Origin: Paracoccaceae bacterium | GTDB lineage: Bacteria > Pseudomonadota > Alphaproteobacteria > Rhodobacterales > Rhodobacteraceae | Direction of reading: 5' to 3' | NCBI GenBank assembly: GCA_007116575.1 | Contig: SKIF01000136.1 | Span: 1-35,950 of the forward strand | DNA: 35,950 nucleotides | Part shown: positions 15,644 through 24,157 of the stretch, piece by piece | How the letters are laid out: each line of letters opens with the position of its first letter | Position numbering within the stretch: position 1 is the first letter of the stretch | Made by a program: the position numbers and the translations under genes | The notes under the pieces: model-generated | Told to the model about the DNA's origin: nothing | Database searches by the model: none | The model's input: the letters and a program-made list of their open reading frames with translations, nothing else

Positions 15644-17392
15644 ATGACCAGTTATAACGAACAACTCCCCCCAGCATCCGGTGCGGCCGGCGCAGCCGGA
15701 ATTGCGGCGCGCGACACAGTGGCCCCGCGCCAGCGGCGGCGGTTCTCGGCCGACCTCTCGGCGCTGGGGGAACCTGCGCTCTGGGGGTTTGGCGGCGCGC
15801 TGGCGCTGGGGATCATCATGATAGCGGTGTTTCTGGCGGTGGTGCTGTATAATGGTGCCACGACCTTCTGGCCCAGCAAGATCGACCGGGTGGAACTGAC
15901 CGATGGCAGCGTGATCGCGGGCACCGAACGGCGCGGCACGATCTTCCGCCCGCAACTGGGCAGCCTGGATGACGCCACCCGCGCCGAGGTCGAGGCCAAT
16001 GACGGCTTCGCTTATCGCACGCTCTATCAGACCGCCAATTTCGACCTGTACGGTGATGATTTCCAGTGGGTTGCCGATTACGAGATCGAAAACATCACCC
16101 AGCCCGAGGATTTCTATTACTTCGAACGTCAGACTTGGGGCGTGTTCATCGGCCGCATCGCTGGCATGACCATCGACGGGCAGGCGATGGACTATGACCC
16201 GGCCGTGTTCCGCCGCGAACAGGCCGCCGCGCGCGACCGGTTCCGCGAAATCCGTCGGATCGAACGTAGCGAGATCGGGGGCATCAACTTCCAGATCGAG
16301 CGCGAACGACTGGCGCAGCGCCGCGCCGTGATCCGTCAGGGTGAGGACGCCGCCGCCGATGATGTCGCCGCCTCACAGGAGCGCATTGCCGAATTGCAGG
16401 CCGAGTTTCAGGAGTTGCAGACCCGCGTCAATGAAATCCGCGCGCGTGACCGGGCCTTTACTGTGACGCTCGAAGAGGTGGAGGGCCGCCAGATCACCCC
16501 CGAGATCAGCCAGATCGTCCGGTATTTCCCGGCCAACACCATCGGGTTCTTTGACAAGCTGGGGATCTATATCTCGCGCTGGTGGGAATTTGTCTCGGCG
16601 GAACCGCGTGAGGCCAACACGCAAGGCGGCGTCATGCCCGCCATCTTCGGCACCGTGGCGATGACGCTGCTGATGGTTGTCTTTGTCGCCCCTTTCGGTG
16701 TCATCACGGCGCTGTATCTGCGCGAATATGCCAAACAGGGGCGGGTCACGTCCATCGTGCGGATTTCGGTCAACAACCTCGCCGGGGTGCCGTCCATTGT
16801 GTATGGCGTGTTTGGTCTGGGCTTTTTCGCCTATGCAATGGGCGGCACGATTGACCAGCTCTTCTACCCCGAGGCGCTGCCCAACCCGACCTTCGGCAAG
16901 GGCGGTATCCTCTGGGCGTCGCTGACACTGGCGCTGCTGACGGTCCCTGTGGTCATTGTCGCGACCGAAGAGGCGCTGGCCGCCGTGCCGCGCTCGATGC
17001 GCGAAGGGTCACTCGCCTGCGGCGCGTCGAAATGGCAGACGATCCGCTATGTGGTGTTGCCCAAGGCGCTGCCGGGGATCATGACAGGGATGATTCTGGC
17101 AATGGCGCGCGGCGCGGGCGAAGTGGCGCCGCTGATGCTGGTGGGCGTGGTCAAGCTTGCCCCGGCCCTGCCGATTGACGGTTTCTATCCTTTCATCCAT
17201 CTTGATCGCAGTTTCATGCATCTGGGCTTCCACATCTTCGATGTGGGTTTCCAGTCGCGCAACTCCGAGGCCGGCAAGCCGATGGTGTTTGTGACGACCC
17301 TGCTGCTGCTGGCGCTGATCGTCGTGATGAACGCGACCGCCATCATCATCCGCAATCGCCTGAAGCGCAAATACGCAACCGGCCAGTTCTGA
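15644..17392 (+). CDS. pstA: Phosphate ABC transporter permease PstA, extended form
   Basis: PstA is the second permease subunit. It is 582 residues, against about 296 in E. coli. A first helix near 45-75 (LALGIIMIAVFLAVVLYNGA) is followed by a periplasmic insertion that includes a long charged, probably coiled-coil stretch at about 188-270 (RREQAAARDRFREIRRIERS to ELQAEFQELQTRVNEIRARD). The permease domain begins near 325 (AIFGTVAMTLLMVVFVAPFG) and has the contact loop VPRSMREGSLACGASKWQTI and GEVAPLMLVGVVKLAP. ATG 15644 is chosen over TTG 15635, which lies too close to the purine-rich GCGGGA. Extensions in both PstC and PstA suggest the two periplasmic parts work together. Confidence 0.92.
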   Translation: MTSYNEQLPPASGAAGAAGIAARDTVAPRQRRRFSADLSALGEPALWGFGGALALGIIMIAVFLAVVLYNGATTFWPSKIDRVELTDGSVIAGTERRGTIFRPQLGSLDDATRAEVEANDGFAYRTLYQTANFDLYGDDFQWVADYEIENITQPEDFYYFERQTWGVFIGRIAGMTIDGQAMDYDPAVFRREQAAARDRFREIRRIERSEIGGINFQIERERLAQRRAVIRQGEDAAADDVAASQERIAELQAEFQELQTRVNEIRARDRAFTVTLEEVEGRQITPEISQIVRYFPANTIGFFDKLGIYISRWWEFVSAEPREANTQGGVMPAIFGTVAMTLLMVVFVAPFGVITALYLREYAKQGRVTSIVRISVNNLAGVPSIVYGVFGLGFFAYAMGGTIDQLFYPEALPNPTFGKGGILWASLTLALLTVPVVIVATEEALAAVPRSMREGSLACGASKWQTIRYVVLPKALPGIMTGMILAMARGAGEVAPLMLVGVVKLAPALPIDGFYPFIHLDRSFMHLGFHIFDVGFQSRNSEAGKPMVFVTTLLLLALIVVMNATAIIIRNRLKRKYATGQF

Positions 17393-17401
17393 GGCAGACC
17401 C

Positions 17402-18211
17402 ATGAGCGATACACTTGAGTTTGAGCCGACCGCCTATCACGTCAAGAAATCGAACGCAGGTCCGGCGCTGGACATTGCCGATTTCAACCTGTGGTATGGC
17501 GAGAAACAGGCGTTGTTCGACAATAATCTGGAGATCCAGAAAGGTCAGGTCACGGCGCTGATCGGTCCGTCGGGCTGCGGCAAGTCCACTCTGCTGCGCT
17601 GCCTCAACCGGATGAACGATTTGGTCGACGGGCTGCGCATCGAGGGCACGATCCGTGTCGACGGATTCGACATCTACGGCAAGGGCGTCGATGTCATCGC
17701 GCTCCGGAAACGGATGGGCATGGTGTTCCAGAAGCCCAACCCCTTCGCCATGTCGATCTATGACAATATCACCTATCCGCTGCGGGTGGACGGCGTGACC
17801 AAAAAATCCATCCTCGATGACACCGTCGAGCACGCGCTGCAACAGGCCGCTTTGTGGGGTGAGGTCAAGGACCGGCTGAATGACAGCGCGCTTGGCCTCT
17901 CGGGCGGGCAACAACAGCGGTTGTGCATCGCACGCGCCGTCGCCTCGGACCCCGAGGTGCTCTTGATGGACGAGCCCTGCTCGGCGCTTGACCCGATTGC
18001 GACTGCGCGGATCGAGGAGCTTATCGAAGAGCTGAAAGGCACCTATTCGATCGTGATGGTGACGCACTCCATGGCCCAGGCGGCGCGGGTGTCCGACAAC
18101 ACGGCGTTCATGTATCTGGGGCGGTTGATCGAGTATGGGGATACGGATACGATCTTCACCAATCCCGAGCGCGCGCGCACCAATGATTATGTGACGGGTC
18201 GATTTGGATAG
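17402..18211 (+). CDS. pstB: Phosphate ABC transporter ATP-binding protein
   Basis: PstB is the cytosolic ATPase that drives phosphate import and relays transporter state to PhoU/PhoR. The 269-residue protein has Walker [10 protein letters not shown] (55-63), Q-loop [20 protein letters not shown], signature [14 protein letters not shown], Walker [14 protein letters not shown] and the switch His in [15 protein letters not shown]. Start ATG 17402 lies 9 nt after pstA. Length and the PNPF and EPCSALDP details are typical of PstB rather than other ABC proteins. The stop overlaps a possible TTG start of phoR. Confidence 0.97.
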   Translation: MSDTLEFEPTAYHVKKSNAGPALDIADFNLWYGEKQALFDNNLEIQKGQVTALIGPSGCGKSTLLRCLNRMNDLVDGLRIEGTIRVDGFDIYGKGVDVIALRKRMGMVFQKPNPFAMSIYDNITYPLRVDGVTKKSILDDTVEHALQQAALWGEVKDRLNDSALGLSGGQQQRLCIARAVASDPEVLLMDEPCSALDPIATARIEELIEELKGTYSIVMVTHSMAQAARVSDNTAFMYLGRLIEYGDTDTIFTNPERARTNDYVTGRFG

Positions 18212-18218
18212 CACCTTC

Positions 18219-19277
18219 ATGCAAGATGTCTCTGTTGCCGAGTTGATCGCGGCGCTCCCTCAGCCTGTGCTGCTGGTGGATCTGGATGGCTTTGTGCAGG
18301 TCGCCAACCCGGCGGCGCTGGAGCTGTTCGGCGCGCGCATCGAAGCAGCACAGATTCGCGCGCATCTGCGCCAGCCCGAAGTTGCGATCATGCTGGAGCG
18401 CGCCCTTGCCGGAGCCGACCCGCAGGTGGCGAACTATGTCTCGACCAACTTGAACCGGGAAACCGTCTGGCAGGTGGTCGCTCGACGCGCGGGCAGCCGG
18501 GGACTGGTGCTGTCGCTGTCCGATATTTCCGATGTTGAGGCCGCCGAGACGCAGCGACGCGAATTCGTAGCCAATGTCAGTCACGAGCTGCGCTCACCGC
18601 TCACGGTGCTGGCCGGGTTCATCGAGACCCTGCAGGGCCCGGCAGGCGAGGATGCGGCGGCAAGGGCCGAGTTTCTGGCCATCATGGCCGAACAGGCCGA
18701 TCGCATGACAGGGCTTGTTGCCGATCTTCTGTCGCTCAGTCGGGTCGAGGCGGTCGAGAAGATCCGCCCGCGCAGCCCGGTCTCGATCCACGCTGTAATC
18801 AACGCCACTCTCGCTGCGCTGCGCCCACAGATCGAGGCCGCGCGGGTCGCGCTTGGTTGCGACCTGCCCGAGAGCCTGCCCGATATCCCGGGTGATTACG
18901 ATCAGCTTGTGCAGGTATTTCACAACCTGATCGAAAATGGCCTGAAATACGGTGCCAGCGGCGGGCGGTTGGAGATCTCGGCCAGTTTGGTTTCTGCCTT
19001 GCCCGGTTTTGACGGGGCCGTCATGCGTATAAGCGTGCGCGACTACGGCGAGGGAATCGATCCGATCTACATTCCGCGCCTGACCGAACGCTTCTACCGC
19101 GTGGACAAGGCGCGCTCGCGCGACAGTGGCGGCACCGGGCTTGGGCTGGCCATCGTAAAGCATATCCTCAGCCGCCATCGCGGGCGGCTGGTGATCCGCT
19201 CCGCCCCGGGTGAAGGGGCCTGCTTCGACGCAATCCTGCCATGCTGCAGCACTCTTGCAAAAGGACCTGACCCATGA
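18219..19277 (+). CDS. phoR: Phosphate regulon sensor histidine kinase PhoR, no membrane anchor
   Basis: PhoR phosphorylates PhoB when phosphate is scarce. The 352-residue protein has a PAS-like sensor domain (about 5-105: LPQPVLLVDLDGFVQVANPA), a HisKA domain with phospho-acceptor His122 (FVANVSHELRSPLTVL), and an ATPase domain with N-box HNLIENGLKYG, G1 DYGEGID and G2 GGTGLGLAIVKH. No hydrophobic segment long enough for a membrane helix is seen before the PAS domain, unlike E. coli PhoR. Start may be TTG 18204 (overlapping pstB) or ATG 18219; neither adds a helix. The gene lies between pstB and phoU and overlaps phoU by ATGA. Confidence 0.9.
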   Translation: MQDVSVAELIAALPQPVLLVDLDGFVQVANPAALELFGARIEAAQIRAHLRQPEVAIMLERALAGADPQVANYVSTNLNRETVWQVVARRAGSRGLVLSLSDISDVEAAETQRREFVANVSHELRSPLTVLAGFIETLQGPAGEDAAARAEFLAIMAEQADRMTGLVADLLSLSRVEAVEKIRPRSPVSIHAVINATLAALRPQIEAARVALGCDLPESLPDIPGDYDQLVQVFHNLIENGLKYGASGGRLEISASLVSALPGFDGAVMRISVRDYGEGIDPIYIPRLTERFYRVDKARSRDSGGTGLGLAIVKHILSRHRGRLVIRSAPGEGACFDAILPCCSTLAKGPDP

Positions 19278-19981
19278 AGCCGCATACGCTTTCTGCCTTC
19301 GATCGTGATCTGGAAACCATTCGACTGTCAGTCCTGACCATGGGTGGACTGGTCGAGGCCGCGATCATGGGCGCGTCGCGCGCGCTCGAACATCGTGACG
19401 AGGAACTGGCCGCCAAGGTGGTACAGGAAGACCGCGCGATCGACACTTCCGAGGAAGACATCAACTCTCAGGTCGTGCGTCTTTTGGCACTGCGCCAGCC
19501 GCAAGCGGATGATCTGCGTTCGGCGGTCGCCGTGATGAAGATGGCCGGAGAGCTGGAGCGACTGGGCGACTATGCCAAGAATATGGCCAAGCGCGTCCCG
19601 GTGCTGATTTCGGCCCCGATGATCGAGGGTGCCGCGGGTGCGCTACGCCGTCAGGCAAGACTGGTCAGCCAGATGCTCAAGGACATGCTTGATGCCTTCG
19701 CCCGAATGGACCCGGCGCTGGCCCGAGATGTCATTGCCCGCGATATCGAGGTGGATGACATGACCAATGCGCTGTTTCGCGAATTCATCACCCACATGAT
19801 GGAGGACCCGAGGAACATCACGCCCTGCCTGCACTATGTTTTCATCGCCAAGAATATCGAGCGCATGGGCGATCTGGTGACACATGGTGCGGAGCATGTG
19901 ATTTTCGTGACCGAAGGCCGCACGGCAGAAGCACGAGAGAAAGGGCATTCCACAGCCACTATCGAAGCTCCTGAGAGATGA
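19274..19981 (+). CDS. phoU: Phosphate transport/signalling accessory protein PhoU
   Basis: PhoU is a cytosolic all-helical protein that links PstB to PhoR and prevents PhoB activation when phosphate is plentiful. The 235-residue product shows the repeated three-helix PhoU pattern: DRDLETIRLSVLTMGGLVEA in the first half and the second-repeat sequence YVFIAKNIERMGDLVTHGAE, with the family metal-binding acidic pattern GELERLGDYAKNMAKR. Start ATG 19274 overlaps the phoR stop, and its stop overlaps phoB (ATGA on both sides), so the three regulators are translationally coupled. Confidence 0.95.
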   Translation: MKPHTLSAFDRDLETIRLSVLTMGGLVEAAIMGASRALEHRDEELAAKVVQEDRAIDTSEEDINSQVVRLLALRQPQADDLRSAVAVMKMAGELERLGDYAKNMAKRVPVLISAPMIEGAAGALRRQARLVSQMLKDMLDAFARMDPALARDVIARDIEVDDMTNALFREFITHMMEDPRNITPCLHYVFIAKNIERMGDLVTHGAEHVIFVTEGRTAEAREKGHSTATIEAPER

Positions 19982-20679
19982 CCATCATGTCTGACATCAC
20001 TGCGCCGCTGGTGCTGATCGTCGATGACGAACCAGCGCAACTGGCACTGCTCAGCTACAATCTGACAGCTGCAGGGTTTCGTGTGGCCACGGCCAAGGAC
20101 GGCGAGGAGGCGGTGCTGGCCGTGGCCGAGCAGGGGCCGGATCTGGTGCTTCTGGACTGGATGCTGCCGCGCTTGTCGGGGCTTGAAGCCTGCCGCCAGA
20201 TCAAGGCCAGCCGGGAAGGGCGCGAGGCTGCGGTCATCATGGTCTCGGCCCGGTCGGAAGAGGCCGACCGTGTGCGCGGGCTGGACACAGGCGCGGATGA
20301 CTACATCGTCAAACCCTATTCCGTGGCCGAGCTAATCGCCCGCGTGCGCGCCAACCTGCGTCGTCTGCGCCCGGTGAGCGCCGGACAGATGCTTGAAGTT
20401 GGGGATATACGGCTTGACCCGGATGTCTATCGCGTCAGCCGCGACGGACATGATTTGCATCTGGGGCCGACCGAATTTCGCTTGCTGGCTGCGCTGATGG
20501 AGCGCCCGGGCAAGGTTTGGACGCGCGAGGCGCTGCTGGATCGGGTCTGGGGCCGCGACATTTATATCGATACGCGCACGGTCGATGTCCATGTGGGCCG
20601 TTTGCGCAAAGCGCTGTGCGCCAGGGGTGGAACGGATCCGATCCGCACGGTTCGCGGGGCGGGCTACGCGCTGGGTTAG
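19978..20679 (+). CDS. phoB: Phosphate regulon response regulator PhoB
   Basis: PhoB is the DNA-binding response regulator of phosphate starvation. The 233-residue protein has a receiver domain with acidic pair Asp16/Asp17, phospho-acceptor Asp60 (LLDWMLPRLSG), Ser90 and Lys112 (YIVKPYS), and an OmpR/PhoB winged helix whose recognition part is YIDTRTVDVHVGRLRKAL. Start ATG 19978 overlaps the phoU stop; ATG 19987 is an alternative. It is the last gene of the Pho cluster; sixA converges after 18 nt and no terminator is visible there. Its presumed binding site lies upstream of pstS. Confidence 0.95.
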   Translation: MTIMSDITAPLVLIVDDEPAQLALLSYNLTAAGFRVATAKDGEEAVLAVAEQGPDLVLLDWMLPRLSGLEACRQIKASREGREAAVIMVSARSEEADRVRGLDTGADDYIVKPYSVAELIARVRANLRRLRPVSAGQMLEVGDIRLDPDVYRVSRDGHDLHLGPTEFRLLAALMERPGKVWTREALLDRVWGRDIYIDTRTVDVHVGRLRKALCARGGTDPIRTVRGAGYALG

Positions 20680-20697
20680 TGCGCAGCCGCCCGTGTC

Positions 20698-21210
20698 TCA
20701 CTCTGGCAAGTCGCGCGGCACGACAAAGGCACGGGCGGCGCCACTGTGCGGCGTGAGTGCGCTCCAATCGGCAATCTCGAAATCGGCGACCAAGGTGGCG
20801 CAGGTCGGGTATCGCGCAAAGCCTTCATGCGCGGGCTGATCGCGCAGCAACTGGTGTGCAAAGGCCGCAATTCCCGGGTTATGCCCGATCAAGATAATCG
20901 TCTGCCCCTGCGCCCGGCGCAGTGCGGCGAGCATGACATCGGGGCTGGCATGATAGAGCGCGGCAAGGAAAGTCGCAGGCACTTCGCGGGGAAAAGCGCT
21001 CGATAACAGCGCCCAGGTCTCGCGCGTGCGCACTGCGTCCGAGACCAGTGCCGCGTCGGGAACATGTCCGTTCTCGACCAACCAGCGCCCCATTTGCGGC
21101 GCGGCCTTGCGCCCGCGCTTGTTGAGCGGGCGCTCGTGGTCGGAATGCAATGGGTTGTCCCAATCGGATTTGGCGTGGCGGGTCAGGATCAGGCGCAGGG
21201 GCAGGCTCAT
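20698..21210 (-). CDS. SixA-like histidine phosphatase
   Basis: The 170-residue protein belongs to the histidine phosphatase (phosphoglycerate mutase-like) superfamily, SixA group. The RHG-type motif is LILTRHAKSDW with the catalytic His, followed by HERPLNKRGRKAAPQMGRWL; the second catalytic His is in ILIGHNPGI. Arg in SDAVRTRETW completes the phosphate pocket. SixA in E. coli acts on phospho-His of histidine phosphotransfer/PTS-related proteins; the substrate here is unknown. It is the last gene of the minus-strand rpmH-to-sixA string, and its ATG overlaps the stop of the 4Fe-4S gene. Confidence 0.88.
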   Translation of the reverse strand: MSLPLRLILTRHAKSDWDNPLHSDHERPLNKRGRKAAPQMGRWLVENGHVPDAALVSDAVRTRETWALLSSAFPREVPATFLAALYHASPDVMLAALRRAQGQTIILIGHNPGIAAFAHQLLRDQPAHEGFARYPTCATLVADFEIADWSALTPHSGAARAFVVPRDLPE

Positions 21211-21854
21211 GGGTGAAAATACCTCATGTGATGGGCGGATTGGGCGGGTACGCGGCCATGGCTGCGCGAGAGCGGGCAGGCCGCACGCACTGCACAGCCC
21301 CCTGACAGGCAGGATGCTCCCTCGAGGCGGTCAAGAAACGCATGGCACGCGGCCAAGTCATAGCCCGCGCCCGTGAGCGCGCTGGACGGGCAGGCAGTGA
21401 GGCAGGGTTTATCGCATTCTATACAGGGCGATTGCGCGGGGGGCGGTGCCGCAAGCGCCTCGCGCAGCCCCAGTGCGCCGCGATAGCTCACCCAGAGCCC
21501 AGCCTCGTCATGGACAAGCAGATGCACGGGCGACACAAACGCCCGCCCCGAGGCGAGCGCCCATGTAATGAAGGGATGCGGGGGCGTGGTACCGAATGGA
21601 AACAGCGCCTGCGCGCCCATGCTCTCGGCCATCGCCCCGATGATGCGCGTGGACCAGCGGTCGATAGGGTCGGGCTGGCCATCGCGGTATTCGGGCGATT
21701 GCGTGAAGCCGTCCCAGAACGCCGCTCCTTGCGGCCCCAGCAGCACCAGCGAACGCAGGTCTTCGGGCATCGGCGCGGCCCCCTGCGGCACGACCCCCAT
21801 CACCGCCAGCCCCTCGGCCTCGGCGAATTCCTCGACCTCTGCCAGCAGGCCCAC
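21207..21854 (-). CDS. 4Fe-4S ferredoxin-like protein
   Basis: The 215-residue product has a clear iron-sulfur motif CIECDKPCLTACPSSAL (Cys-x2-Cys-x3-Cys-x3-Cys-Pro) and a further cysteine group in CLSGGCAVRAACPL, which could ligate a second cluster or replace a canonical pattern. The N-terminal part (AEAEGLAVMGVVPQ, LVLLGPQGAAFWDGF) has a fold reminiscent of epoxyqueuosine reductase-related proteins, but no precise function can be named. The start chosen is GTG 21854, 4 nt after the argB stop and with AGGGG upstream inside argB; the longer open frame would overlap argB by 86 nt. The stop overlaps the sixA ATG. Confidence 0.75.
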   Translation of the reverse strand: MGLLAEVEEFAEAEGLAVMGVVPQGAAPMPEDLRSLVLLGPQGAAFWDGFTQSPEYRDGQPDPIDRWSTRIIGAMAESMGAQALFPFGTTPPHPFITWALASGRAFVSPVHLLVHDEAGLWVSYRGALGLREALAAPPPAQSPCIECDKPCLTACPSSALTGAGYDLAACHAFLDRLEGASCLSGGCAVRAACPLSRSHGRVPAQSAHHMRYFHP

Positions 21855-21858
21855 CCGT

Positions 21859-22749
21859 CTACCCCTGCGGCTTGATCTGGGGCTCGGTGTCGCGGATGAT
21901 GCTGCCCGCGCCGTGATCGGTGAACAGTTCCAACAGACAGGCATTGGGCGCGCGCCCGTCTAGAATGACGACCGCACGAACACCGCCCTCGATGGCCGCC
22001 AGCGCGGTCTCGGTCTTGGGGATCATACCGCCCGCGATCACGCCTTCCTCGGTCAGCTCGCGCACATGCGCGGGCGATAGCTGCGTGACCACATCGCCGC
22101 TGCGATCCTTCACCCCCGCCACATCGGTCAGCAGCAGCAACCGGTCGGCCCTGAGCGCCGCCGCGATCGCCCCGGCCGCCGTGTCGCCATTGATGTTAAA
22201 GGTCTCGCCCTGTCGCCCCATGCCAAGTGGTGCGATGACCGGGATGAAACCGCCGGTGAACAGGTGGTGCAACAATTCGGGATTCACTTCGGACGGGCGA
22301 CCGACAAGGCCAAGATCGGGGTCATCGGGCTCGCAGGTGACCATACCGCCATCCTTGCCCGAGAGACCCACCGCCTTGCCGCCCTCGTCCTGAATCGCCT
22401 GCACGATGCGCTTGTTGACCGCGCCTGACAGGACCATCTCGACCACGTCCATCGTGGCGGCATCGGTCACGCGCTTGCCGCGCACGAATTCGGATTTGAT
22501 ATCCAGCCGCTTGAGCATCTCATTGATCATCGGCCCGCCACCATGCACGATGACCGGGTTGACGCCGACCTGCCGCATAAGCACCACGTCACGCGCGAAG
22601 CTCGCCATTTCCTCGGCGTCGCCCATGGCGTGACCACCGAACTTGATGACGACAATCGCGCCGGAATAGCGTTGCAGATAGGGTAGCGCCTCGGAGAGTG
22701 TCCGGGCAGTGGCGAACCAGTCCTGTGTCATGGGGCGTTGCTTCTTCAT
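21859..22749 (-). CDS. argB: Acetylglutamate kinase
   Basis: ArgB phosphorylates N-acetylglutamate, the second and usually feedback-controlled step of arginine synthesis. The 296-residue protein has the amino-acid kinase N-terminus [12 protein letters not shown], the substrate loop [20 protein letters not shown], and [20 protein letters not shown] and [20 protein letters not shown]. An N-terminal helix ([20 protein letters not shown]) precedes the kinase domain, as in arginine-sensitive hexameric enzymes; feedback inhibition is inferred from that. ATG 22749 or 22731 can start it. It lies 4 nt after engB. Confidence 0.97.
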   Translation of the reverse strand: MKKQRPMTQDWFATARTLSEALPYLQRYSGAIVVIKFGGHAMGDAEEMASFARDVVLMRQVGVNPVIVHGGGPMINEMLKRLDIKSEFVRGKRVTDAATMDVVEMVLSGAVNKRIVQAIQDEGGKAVGLSGKDGGMVTCEPDDPDLGLVGRPSEVNPELLHHLFTGGFIPVIAPLGMGRQGETFNINGDTAAGAIAAALRADRLLLLTDVAGVKDRSGDVVTQLSPAHVRELTEEGVIAGGMIPKTETALAAIEGGVRAVVILDGRAPNACLLELFTDHGAGSIIRDTEPQIKPQG

Positions 22750-22753
22750 TGTG

Positions 22754-23407
22754 TCAGGTCAGTCCGGCGATGATGGCGCGCAGGGTAGGGATGCCGACCC
22801 CCTTCTCGGAAGAGGTGACGACGAGTTCGGGATAGGCAGCGGGGTGTTTTGCCAGCGCACTGCGCACCTGCGCCAGCGTGCGGGCCTGTTCGGCTGCGCC
22901 CAGTTTGTCGGCCTTGGTCAGCACCAACTGAAAGGTGACGGCCGACTGGTCCAGCAATTTCAGGATTTCACGGTCCACATCCTTGATGCCGTGGCGCATG
23001 TCGACCAACACGAAGGCGCGCCGCAGCGTCGCGCGGCCTGCAAGGTAGGACTTGAGCAGCCGCTGCCATTTTTCGACCACCGGGACCGGGGCTTTCGCAA
23101 AGCCGTAGCCCGGCAGATCGACCAGATAATGGCTCTCGCCGACAGTGAAATAATTGATCTCTTGTGTGCGCCCCGGCGTGTTCGAGGTCCGCGCAATCGC
23201 CCGGCGTCCGGTCAGCGCGTTGATCAGGCTTGATTTGCCAACATTCGAGCGGCCCGCAAAACAGACCTCCAGCCGGTCGGCGGGGGGCAGGCCGTCCATC
23301 GCGACCACGCCTTTGAGGAACTCCACCTGCCCGGTCAGCAGCTTGCGCCCGGCGTCTTCGGCAAAGGCGTCGGGGTTCTGGGCTTCGGGGAACGCGAGTG
23401 TGGTCAT
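22754..23407 (-). CDS. engB: Ribosome biogenesis GTPase EngB (YihA/YsxC)
   Basis: This 217-residue TRAFAC GTPase helps late assembly of the 50S subunit. G1 is [10 protein letters not shown] (51-60), G2 contains the Thr of [11 protein letters not shown]3 DLPGYG (97-102), G4 TKAD (164-167) and G5 [10 protein letters not shown]. Length is slightly above the family norm because of an N-terminal extension. Its ATG overlaps the stop of the MOSC gene (23404-23407) and argB follows after 4 nt, the order being usual in related alphaproteobacteria. Confidence 0.97.
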   Translation of the reverse strand: MTTLAFPEAQNPDAFAEDAGRKLLTGQVEFLKGVVAMDGLPPADRLEVCFAGRSNVGKSSLINALTGRRAIARTSNTPGRTQEINYFTVGESHYLVDLPGYGFAKAPVPVVEKWQRLLKSYLAGRATLRRAFVLVDMRHGIKDVDREILKLLDQSAVTFQLVLTKADKLGAAEQARTLAQVRSALAKHPAAYPELVVTSSEKGVGIPTLRAIIAGLT

Positions 23408-24153
23408 GGGCGTAGCTCCACGCTGTCGCCGCAGGCGACAGCGCCCCCGGAAATTACCTCGGCATAGACCCCGAAATCGGTATGCCCATACCCTTCCTCC
23501 AGCGCGTCGAGCGTGTTCACGTCAATTCGCCCGGTCGCGCAATCGACCATTGTGGCGCGGCAACGCCCGATGCGCTCGACCACCCGCAGCCGTGCGCCAC
23601 CGATCACCAGTTCGCGCCCGATCAGATCGAATTCCTCCCAGGGGGCCAGCCCGTCGAGCCACAGATTGGCGCGCCAGCGGTCCAGCCCCAGATCGCGGCC
23701 TACGCGCTGGCTGAGCGCGCGCAGCGAGGACAGGTTCAGGATCGAGACTGACTCGAAGGGCGTATCGGTCATGCCGCGCCCGGCCTTGACCAGCCGCGCG
23801 GGCTGCGCCCGCCCGCCGGCCATCAGCGGCGCGACCCAGTTGAGAAAGGCGCTTTGCCCCTCTGCGGTGTCGGGATCGAAGTGTAGCGCGTCGCGCAACG
23901 GATGGGTCAGTGTCAGCTCGCCCGTCGCCTCGTCGAGCTCGGCCATGATCGCCTGCAGCGCCGGGGTCTTGGCCCCGCGGGTGAAGTTCATGCAGGCGTT
24001 CCAGCCCGGCATCAGATGCGCGGCCTCATGCGCGACGGCCCAGTGCCGGTCAAAAGGCAGGCAGCGGCCCTCACTCAGCTTGACCTGCGTCAGCGCCTCG
24101 CGACCATGCGCCTTGATGGGATGGCGGAAGATATGCGCCAGCCGCCACCCCAT
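23404..24153 (-). CDS. MOSC domain-containing protein
   Basis: The 249-residue protein carries an N-terminal MOSC beta-barrel (HIFRHPIKAHGREALTQVKL, then GRCLPFDRHWAVA) and a C-terminal MOSC domain (LWLDGLAPWEEFDLIGRELV, GRCRATMVDCATGRIDVN). The conserved Cys in the latter is the residue proposed to carry sulfur in molybdenum-cofactor sulfurase C-terminal-like proteins. A role in sulfur or Moco-linked chemistry is therefore inferred, without a defined substrate. It lies 4 nt after yidC and overlaps engB by ATGA. Confidence 0.88.
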   Translation of the reverse strand: MGWRLAHIFRHPIKAHGREALTQVKLSEGRCLPFDRHWAVAHEAAHLMPGWNACMNFTRGAKTPALQAIMAELDEATGELTLTHPLRDALHFDPDTAEGQSAFLNWVAPLMAGGRAQPARLVKAGRGMTDTPFESVSILNLSSLRALSQRVGRDLGLDRWRANLWLDGLAPWEEFDLIGRELVIGGARLRVVERIGRCRATMVDCATGRIDVNTLDALEEGYGHTDFGVYAEVISGGAVACGDSVELRP

Positions 24154-24157
24154 GCGG

